Origin: Amycolatopsis coloradensis
GTDB taxonomy: Bacteria; Actinomycetota; Actinomycetes; Mycobacteriales; Pseudonocardiaceae
DNA length: 64,000 nt
Assembly: GCF_001953865.1 (NCBI RefSeq)
Contig: NZ_MQUQ01000014.1
Location: 118,849 to 182,848, forward strand
Direction of reading: 5' to 3'
This document shows, one piece after another, positions 58,832 to 64,000 of this stretch. Positions within the stretch are counted from its first letter, which is position 1; each line of letters starts with the position of its first letter. A program made the translations under genes and the position numbers. The notes beneath the pieces were generated by a model. It had not been told where the DNA came from. It was given only the letters and a program-made list of their open reading frames with translations, and did no database searches.

Positions 58832-60946
58832 GTGACCGACACCAGCCTCGAAGATCTCCCGTTCCTCCGCCGCCAGGCCCGCACCCAGCGCTTCACCCTC
58901 GGCGCGCCGAAAGAGTTCAAGGTCGCCCCGGACGGCTCCCGCGTCTTGTTCCTGCGGTCCGAGTCCGGCACCGACCCTCGGCACAGCCTGTGGTCGTTCG
59001 ACGTCGGGTCGGGCGAGGAGACGAAGCTGGTCGACGCGGCCGAACTGCTGCCCGGTGAAGAAGACCTGCCGCCCGAGGAGCGGGCCCGCCGCGAGCGCAG
59101 CCGGGAGACCGGCGGCGGCGTGGTCGGCTACGCGGTCGACGACGCCTACACCGTTGCCGCGTTCTCGCTCTCGGGCAAGCTCCACACCCTCGACCTGGCC
59201 ACCGGCGCGGTGTCCGTGCTGGTCGAAGGCTCGGTCGTCGATCCGCGGCCCAGCCCGGACGGCAGCCGGGTCGCCTATGTCCGCGACCGCCGGCTGCGGG
59301 TGATCGACCGCGTCACCGGTGAGGACCGGGCACTCGTCGAGGAAGACGGCGAGGACGTCGCTTGGGGGCTCGCGGAGTTCATCGCGGCCGAGGAGATGGG
59401 CCGCACCCGCGGCTACTGGTGGTCGCCGGACGGGAAGAGCCTGCTGGCCGAGCGCTCCGACCGGGCGGGCGTGCCGCGCTGGACGATCGCCGATCCGGCC
59501 AATCCGCAGTCGGCGGCCAACGTCGTCGCGTACCCGGCGGCGGGGACGGCGAACGCGGACGTGACGCTGGCGTTCATCGGGCTCGACGGCTCGCGCGTCG
59601 ACGTCGCGAAGACCGACTGGGAGTACCTCGCCGCGGTGCACTGGTCGGCGGCAGGTAAGCCGCTGCTGTCCGTGCAGTCGCGTGACCAGCGAAAACTGGA
59701 GATCCAGGCGGTCGACCCCGCGGACGGTTCGGTCGAGGTGCTGCACACCGAGACCGACGAGCACTGGGTCGAGATCGCCGCGGGTGTCCCGGCGTGGACC
59801 ACCGACGGCAGGCTGGTGCGCGAAAGCGCCGCCGACGGCGATCACCGGCTGGTCGTCGACGGGGTCGCGGTCACCCCGCCGGGAGTGCAGGTGCGCTCGA
59901 TCCTGCACGTCGGCGCCGAGGTGCTGTTCAGCGCGTCGGAAGCCGATCCGACGCAGATCCACGTCTTCCGCACCGAGGGCGGCGAGCTACGCCGTCTGTC
60001 CACTGAGGACGGTGTGCACGTCGGCTCCGGGAACGCCTCGCTGGCCGTGCTCTCGTCGTGGGGCCTGGAGCGCAGCGGACCGGTGGTGACCGTCGTCGAC
60101 GGTGAGAAGACGGTGGCGAGGATCGGCTCCCGCACCGTGGATCCCGACGTCGTCCCGAACCTGACCTGGCTGACGCTGGGGGAGCGGGGCCTGCGCGCCG
60201 CGCTGGTGCTGCCGACCGGGTACGAGGAGAGCGAAGGCAAGCTCCCGGTGCTGCTCGACCCGTACGGCGGCCCGCACGCCCAGCGTGTCCTCCAGACCCG
60301 CAACGCCTTCCTGACCCCGCAATGGCTGGCGGACCAGGGTTTCGCGGTGCTGGTCGCCGACGGGCGCGGGACCCCCGGCCGCGGTTCCGCCTGGGAGAAG
60401 GAGATCGCGGGCAAACTCGCCGACGTCACCCTCGCCGACCAGGTCGACGCCCTGCACGCGGCCGCCGCGCTGCATCCGGAACTGGATCTGGAACGCGTCG
60501 CGATCCGTGGCTGGTCCTACGGCGGATACCTGTCCGCGCTGGCCGTGCTGCGCCGTCCCGACGTCTTCCACGCCGGTGTCGCGGGCGCCCCCGTGACCGA
60601 CTGGTCGCTGTACGACACGCACTACACCGAGCGCTACCTCGGCCTCCCGCAGGAGGAAACCTCGTCGTACGAGCACAACTCGCTGATCGCCGGCGCCGGT
60701 GACCTGTCGCGGGCGCTGCTGATCGTGCACGGTCTCGCCGACGACAACGTTTTTGTCGCCCACTCGTTGCGCCTGTCGTCGGCACTGCTGGCCAAGGGAC
60801 GCCCGCACGTGTTCCTGCCGCTGGCCGGCGCGACGCATATGACGCCGCAAGCCGAAGAGGTCGCGGAGAACCTGATGCGCACGCAGGTGGACTGGATCGT
60901 GCGCGAGCTGTCCGGTGGCGCGGCGAAGAGCGAGGAGAACGCATGA
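58832..60946 (+). CDS. S9 family (dipeptidyl-peptidase IV-like) peptidase
   Basis: Product of 704 residues from a GTG. The N-terminal beta-propeller (about 30-420; SPDGSRVAYVRDRRLRVID) gates the C-terminal alpha/beta hydrolase domain, which carries the full triad: Ser in IRGWSYGGYLSALAV, Asp in VHGLADDNVFVAHS and His in LAGATHMTPQAEEVA. GGPHAQRV is the oxyanion-hole segment. There is no signal peptide, so it acts in the cytoplasm on short peptides, probably after Pro or Ala. It overlaps the next gene by 4 nt. Confidence 0.93.
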   Translation: MTDTSLEDLPFLRRQARTQRFTLGAPKEFKVAPDGSRVLFLRSESGTDPRHSLWSFDVGSGEETKLVDAAELLPGEEDLPPEERARRERSRETGGGVVGYAVDDAYTVAAFSLSGKLHTLDLATGAVSVLVEGSVVDPRPSPDGSRVAYVRDRRLRVIDRVTGEDRALVEEDGEDVAWGLAEFIAAEEMGRTRGYWWSPDGKSLLAERSDRAGVPRWTIADPANPQSAANVVAYPAAGTANADVTLAFIGLDGSRVDVAKTDWEYLAAVHWSAAGKPLLSVQSRDQRKLEIQAVDPADGSVEVLHTETDEHWVEIAAGVPAWTTDGRLVRESAADGDHRLVVDGVAVTPPGVQVRSILHVGAEVLFSASEADPTQIHVFRTEGGELRRLSTEDGVHVGSGNASLAVLSSWGLERSGPVVTVVDGEKTVARIGSRTVDPDVVPNLTWLTLGERGLRAALVLPTGYEESEGKLPVLLDPYGGPHAQRVLQTRNAFLTPQWLADQGFAVLVADGRGTPGRGSAWEKEIAGKLADVTLADQVDALHAAAALHPELDLERVAIRGWSYGGYLSALAVLRRPDVFHAGVAGAPVTDWSLYDTHYTERYLGLPQEETSSYEHNSLIAGAGDLSRALLIVHGLADDNVFVAHSLRLSSALLAKGRPHVFLPLAGATHMTPQAEEVAENLMRTQVDWIVRELSGGAAKSEENA

Positions 60947-61896
60947 AACGGTGGGGCATCACCATTCCGCTGACCGGGGTGCCGCTCGCGGCGCACAAGG
61001 AGATGGTCGAGCGGCTGCCCGATCTCGGCTACACCGACGCGTGGTCGGCCGAGACCGCGGGCAACGACGCCTTCACCCCGCTGGTGCTGGCCTCGCAGTG
61101 GGCGCCGCGGCTGCGGCTCGGCACCGCGATCGTGCCGGTGTACACGCGTGGCCCCGGCCTGCTGGCGATGAGCGCGGCGACCGTCGCGGAACTGGCGCCC
61201 GGCCGGTTCGTGCTCGGCATCGGGGCGTCGTCGCCGGTGATCGTGCAGAACTGGAACGCCGCCGAGTTCGAGGCCCCGTTCGCGCGCTCCCGTGACACCC
61301 TGCGGTTCCTGCGATCGGCGTTGGCGGGCGAGAAGGTCACCGAAGAGTACGAGTCCTTCTCCGTCAGTAAGTTCCGGCTGGAGCGGCCCGCCGACCCGCC
61401 GCCGTCGATCATGCTCGCCGCGCTGCGGCCGGGCATGCTGCGGCTGGCGGCGAAGGAGGCAGACGGCGCCATCACCAACTGGCTCGCCGCCTCCGACGTG
61501 CCGAAGGTGCGGGCCGAGATCGGCCCGGACACCGAACTGGCCGCGCGGATCTTCGTCTGCCCCACCGAGGACAAGGCCGCCGCGCGCGGACTCGGGCGGA
61601 TGCTCATCTCGAGCTACCTGACCGTGCCGGTGTACGCGGCGTTCCACGATTGGCTCGGCCGCGGCGAGGCGCTGGCGCCGATGCACGAGGCGTGGGCCGC
61701 GGGCGACCGGCAGAAGGCCAACCAGGTCATCCCGGACGACGTCGTCGACGACCTGATCGTCCACGGCAGCCTCGATTCCTGCCGCGAGCAGGTGCAGTCC
61801 TATGTGGACAACGGGCTGACGACGCCGATCATCGCGCTGCTGCCGACGGGTGAGGACCCGTTCGCGCACGTACGGGGCCTGGCTCCGCGGTCCTGA
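60943..61896 (+). CDS. LLM class F420-dependent (or FMN) oxidoreductase
   Basis: Product of 317 residues; the ATG overlaps the peptidase stop (ATGA). Barrel pattern: RWGITIPLTGVPLAAHKEMV, LGYTDAWSAETAGNDAFTPL, LRLGTAIVPVYTRGPGLLAM, PGRFVLGIGASSPVIVQNWN and a C-terminal DSCREQVQSYVDNGLTTPII. The resemblance is to F420-dependent actinobacterial members of the family. Substrate unknown; no link to the peptidase beyond co-transcription. Confidence 0.9.
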   Translation: MKRWGITIPLTGVPLAAHKEMVERLPDLGYTDAWSAETAGNDAFTPLVLASQWAPRLRLGTAIVPVYTRGPGLLAMSAATVAELAPGRFVLGIGASSPVIVQNWNAAEFEAPFARSRDTLRFLRSALAGEKVTEEYESFSVSKFRLERPADPPPSIMLAALRPGMLRLAAKEADGAITNWLAASDVPKVRAEIGPDTELAARIFVCPTEDKAAARGLGRMLISSYLTVPVYAAFHDWLGRGEALAPMHEAWAAGDRQKANQVIPDDVVDDLIVHGSLDSCREQVQSYVDNGLTTPIIALLPTGEDPFAHVRGLAPRS

Positions 61897-61914
61897 CTGG
61901 CGCACCGATGCGTT

Positions 61915-61957
61915 GGAGGACGCTTTCATGGCGAAATTTGTTATGAAAGCGTCCTCC
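61915..61957 (+). terminator. Intrinsic terminator after the oxidoreductase gene
   Basis: Perfect 15-bp stem (GGAGGACGCTTTCAT at 61915-61929 with 61943-61957), 13-nt loop, then ATCGCGCTTTTTC, a T-run on the plus strand. It lies 19 bp after the stop. Confidence 0.85.
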
Positions 61958-61982
61958 ATCGCGCTTTTTCATCTCGGGCGCG

Positions 61983-62036
61983 GGCTGGCCTATGAAGGCC
62001 CCCTTCACGCGCCATCGTTGCGCTCAGGCCAGCCCG
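61983..62036. repeat. Nested inverted repeat at the 3' end of the flavoprotein gene
   Basis: GGGCTGGCCT (61983-61992) pairs with AGGCCAGCCC (62027-62036); inside, TGAAGG-CCC-CCTTCA (61994-62008) forms a second stem followed by CGCGCC. The outer right arm lies in the final codons of the minus-strand gene, so it can serve as that gene's terminator. CCTTCACGCGCC also occurs at the right end of the element at 26399-26450. Confidence 0.55.
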
Positions 62037-63100
62037 AAGAGTTCTTCGTACCGTGCAGTCATCATGTGTGACCCCTTGATATCTGACGTCGTCGCCGCGT
62101 CGAGGACGCCCACCTCTTCCGTGTAGGTCGCGCCGCCGGAAGGTCCGAGCGGCAGCGAGATCATCGGCCCGCCCGGTGTGTGGGTCCGCAGCTTGCCGCC
62201 TTCGATCAGTGCCCGGATGTTGGCGACGACGACTTCCGCGTGGTCACCGGCCACCTTCGCCAGTTTCCCCTCCGGCAGCGCGGTGATGTCGCCGAGCGCG
62301 AAAATCCGTGACTGCCCAGGAAGCCGCAGGTCGGCGTCCACCGTCACCTGCCCGTTCGGCTGCCGCGCCGTGGCGAGATCGCCGTCGAGGTAGGCCGTGT
62401 GCGGTGCGCCGCCGAAACACTGGAACCACAGGTCGGCGGTCACCTCACCGCCGCCGGTGAGACCCGAGGTGAACGTCTTCGCCTGCCCCGGTTCCGACAC
62501 CGGGGGCTCGGTCAGCGAAGTGCCGAGCAGGAGTTCGACACCCAGTTCGTCGAGCTGACGGCGAACCTCCGCGCGGAACTCGTCCGGGAAACCGGGCAGG
62601 ATGTCCGCGGCCGGGTCGACGATCGTCACGGATTTCTCCGGCCACACCGCCTTGATCTCGCCGGCCAGCTCGAGTCCCACCGGGCCCGCGCCGAGCAGCA
62701 GCACCCTCTCCGCGCCCGCGAGTTCCTCCCGCGTGGCACGGATCTTCGCCTTCGCCGAGGCGCTGTCCTGGAAATCGATCTTCGCCGGGAACGGGTACGC
62801 CGAACCGGTCGCCAGCACGAGATAGTCCGGTGTGAGCCGGTCGCCCGACGCGAGCGTGACGCCGCCCTGGTCGATGCGCGCCGCGCGATCGCGGAGCACC
62901 TGTCCCCGTTCGAGAAGGCGGGAGTACGGGTAGAAGAGCCGATCCGTCCACTCGGGATCGACGAGCCCGCGCAACGCGGCGACGTGGTGGACGAAGTCCT
63001 CGCGCGGCTCGACGAGGACGACGTCGGTGAACGAGTCCAGTTCCTTGGCGACGGTGGTTCCGCCGTATCCCCCGCCGATGACGGCCACGGTCGTGGTCAT
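62024..63100 (-). CDS. NADH:quinone oxidoreductase type II-like (AIF family) flavoprotein
   Basis: Product of 358 residues. FAD-binding GGGYGGTTVAKELDSF at the N-terminus, the ATGSAYPFPAKIDF segment, the second Rossmann motif VLLLGAGPVGLELAGEIKAV for NAD(P)H, and the C-terminal RIFALGDITALPEGKLAKVA flavin motif. No clear C-terminal membrane helix. It oxidises NAD(P)H, the acceptor being a quinone or small molecule. Divergent from marR (86 bp); operator at 63136. Confidence 0.88.
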   Translation of the reverse strand: MTTTVAVIGGGYGGTTVAKELDSFTDVVLVEPREDFVHHVAALRGLVDPEWTDRLFYPYSRLLERGQVLRDRAARIDQGGVTLASGDRLTPDYLVLATGSAYPFPAKIDFQDSASAKAKIRATREELAGAERVLLLGAGPVGLELAGEIKAVWPEKSVTIVDPAADILPGFPDEFRAEVRRQLDELGVELLLGTSLTEPPVSEPGQAKTFTSGLTGGGEVTADLWFQCFGGAPHTAYLDGDLATARQPNGQVTVDADLRLPGQSRIFALGDITALPEGKLAKVAGDHAEVVVANIRALIEGGKLRTHTPGGPMISLPLGPSGGATYTEEVGVLDAATTSDIKGSHMMTARYEELFGLA

Positions 63101-63135
63101 GAGCTCCCCTAGTTCGCAGTGCGGAATGTTTGTAC

Positions 63136-63156
63136 TACGAACTACAGTAGTTCGTA
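63136..63156. promoter_or_regulatory. MarR operator candidate between flavoprotein and marR
   Basis: TACGAACTAC-A-GTAGTTCGTA is a perfect 21-bp inverted repeat, 31 bp before marR and 36 bp before the flavoprotein start. Extra half-sites (TTCGCAGTGCGGAA, CTCCGAACGACC) flank it. It probably mediates joint repression by the adjacent MarR. Confidence 0.7.
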
Positions 63157-63186
63157 CTCCGAACGACCGTCAAGTAGGCTGGGTGC

Positions 63187-63612
63187 ATGACCACGGCCGA
63201 AGACCTCGGATTCGCGACGGCGCTCGTGCGGCTCTCGCATCTCGTGCAGCGGGCTTTCATCGACGTCGGCCGGTCCCACGACCTCACGCCGCAGCAGGCG
63301 CAGCTGCTCTGCGTGCTGGCGCAGGGGGAGACGGGCGTCGGGATGACCGAACTCGGCCGGCTGCTGAACCTGGAGAAATCCAGCGTCACCGGCCTGGTGG
63401 ACCGGGTGCAGCGGCGCTCGCTCGTCGAGCGGGTCGCGGATTCCTGTGATCGCCGGGCGCTGAAGATCACGCTGACCGAGGAGGGCCTCCGGCTGGCGAA
63501 CGCCGCTCACGAAGGTGTCGTCGAGAAGCTGGAGGAGATGGCGGCGGAACTCCCGGTCGAACAACGGGAGGCGATCGCGGCGGCCGCGTGGCGGATGGCG
63601 CCCGAAGACTGA
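63187..63612 (+). CDS. MarR family transcriptional regulator
   Basis: Product of 141 residues: HDLTPQQAQLLCVLAQGETG, MTELGRLLNLEKSSVTGLVD, RVQRRSLVERVADSCDRRAL and KITLTEEGLRLANAAHEGVV. The winged helix has two Cys nearby (LLCVL, DSCDR), which might sense oxidants. It probably represses itself and the divergent flavoprotein through the 21-bp palindrome. Convergent with crcB, one base apart. Confidence 0.92.
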   Translation: MTTAEDLGFATALVRLSHLVQRAFIDVGRSHDLTPQQAQLLCVLAQGETGVGMTELGRLLNLEKSSVTGLVDRVQRRSLVERVADSCDRRALKITLTEEGLRLANAAHEGVVEKLEEMAAELPVEQREAIAAAAWRMAPED

Positions 63613-63613
63613 G

Positions 63614-63985
63614 TCAGTGCCAGGCGGCGGCGAGGAGGAGCCCGGCCGCCGCGGCACCGATGCCGGCGACCATCGTGACGCCGACGTTCAGCGCGGCGCG
63701 CCGCCGTGCCTTGCCGGTGACCAGGAGCAGCGTCTCGTATCCGAAGGTCGAGAACGTGGTGAGCCCACCGCAGAACCCGACGGCCAGCAGCGAGCGGACC
63801 GGGTCCGGCTGGCCGCCGTGCAGGGCCCAGCCGGTGAGGACGCCGAGGGTCGCCGAGCCCACGACGTTGACGGCCAGCGTGCCCCACGGGAAGGCGGTGC
63901 CTCGCCACGCCCGCATCCGCAGATCGGCCAGATAACGCAGGATCGCGCCGAGTCCGCCACCGAGCGCGACGAAAAGGACGGTCAT
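63614..63985 (-). CDS. crcB: CrcB/FluC-type fluoride channel
   Basis: Product of 123 residues with four membrane helices. Family signatures: GGGLGAILRYLADLRM, FPWGTLAVNVVGSATLGVLT and the pore-lining FCGGLTTFSTFGYETLLLV. It forms a dual-topology dimer that exports fluoride. GAGGA precedes the ATG at 63985. In actinobacteria crcB often occurs as two tandem genes, so the upstream partner may start just outside the window; whether a fluoride riboswitch exists cannot be seen. Confidence 0.93.
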   Translation of the reverse strand: MTVLFVALGGGLGAILRYLADLRMRAWRGTAFPWGTLAVNVVGSATLGVLTGWALHGGQPDPVRSLLAVGFCGGLTTFSTFGYETLLLVTGKARRRAALNVGVTMVAGIGAAAAGLLLAAAWH

Positions 63986-64000
63986 TTCCTCACCGCGCGG

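Overview
The window looks like chromosomal DNA of a high-GC actinomycete, most likely Amycolatopsis or a close Pseudonocardiaceae relative. This is inferred from the strongly GC-biased third codon positions, the frequent GTG starts, the family content (coproporphyrin-type heme genes, DUF3000, DUF6221, F420/FMN luciferase-like enzymes, PucR regulators) and a partial match to the Mycobacterium gene order RNase D - DUF3000 - hemE - hemY/cgoX - hemQ/chdC - msrB. No tRNA, rRNA, CRISPR array, intact insertion sequence or prophage was seen. Coding density is about 90 percent, with mostly short operons joined by 4-base ATGA/GTGA overlaps.

Layout. 1-6 kb: a sodium:solute symporter cut by the window edge, a divergent PucR regulator, an array of three perfect hairpins, a two-component system and an aldo/keto reductase. 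6-14 kb: a decayed esterase, a Tat-exported PHP-type phosphoesterase, an orphan FtsX-ectodomain-like protein, the fadA-fadB beta-oxidation pair with a putative upstream operator, and a class A beta-lactamase convergent with a VanY-like carboxypeptidase. 14-23 kb: a nitrogen operon (APC permease, two DUF1989-type subunits, biotin-dependent urea/guanidine carboxylase, allophanate hydrolase) with a divergent TetR regulator. This operon may degrade guanidine rather than urea.

23-34.5 kb: RNase D, a LuxR-type response regulator, a gene-poor 1.3-kb stretch holding a small inverted-repeat element, DUF3000, and the heme genes hemE-cgoX-chdC followed by a rearranged family III CoA-transferase. Facing them is the most interesting locus: a membrane protein whose only five cysteines lie in a Gly/Ser/Cys-rich C-terminal tail, a DUF692 (MNIO) multinuclear iron enzyme and a small DUF2063/HvfC-like partner, with overlapping genes. 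It reads as a tethered, ribosomally made peptide and its modification enzyme. msrB follows.

34.5-46.5 kb: a Ser/Thr kinase, a TVP38 membrane protein, a GNAT enzyme, a stand-alone LigD-type polymerase, a MarR regulator whose MFS partner gene has collapsed by internal deletion, a luciferase-like oxidoreductase, and a proline-catabolic unit (PucR-type regulator, pruA, proline dehydrogenase) with direct-repeat operator candidates. A thioredoxin follows.

46.5-64 kb: a secreted alpha/beta-hydrolase-fold lipoprotein lacking its nucleophile, an ATP-dependent DNA ligase, an Asp23/AmaP envelope-stress cluster led by a RibD-like reductase and an ECF sigma factor, zapE, a PAP2 phosphatase, a DUF2252 protein, ornithine aminotransferase (linking arginine/ornithine to the proline genes), PPK2, an S9 peptidase, an F420/FMN oxidoreductase, an NDH-2-like flavoprotein with divergent MarR, and a CrcB-like fluoride channel.

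Intergenic spaces carry several families of structured repeats: hairpins sharing a CTCAACGTCC core with unrelated arms, terminator-like hairpins sharing a GTCCTCT core between convergent gene ends, and a 21-nt tandem unit found at two places 42 kb apart.
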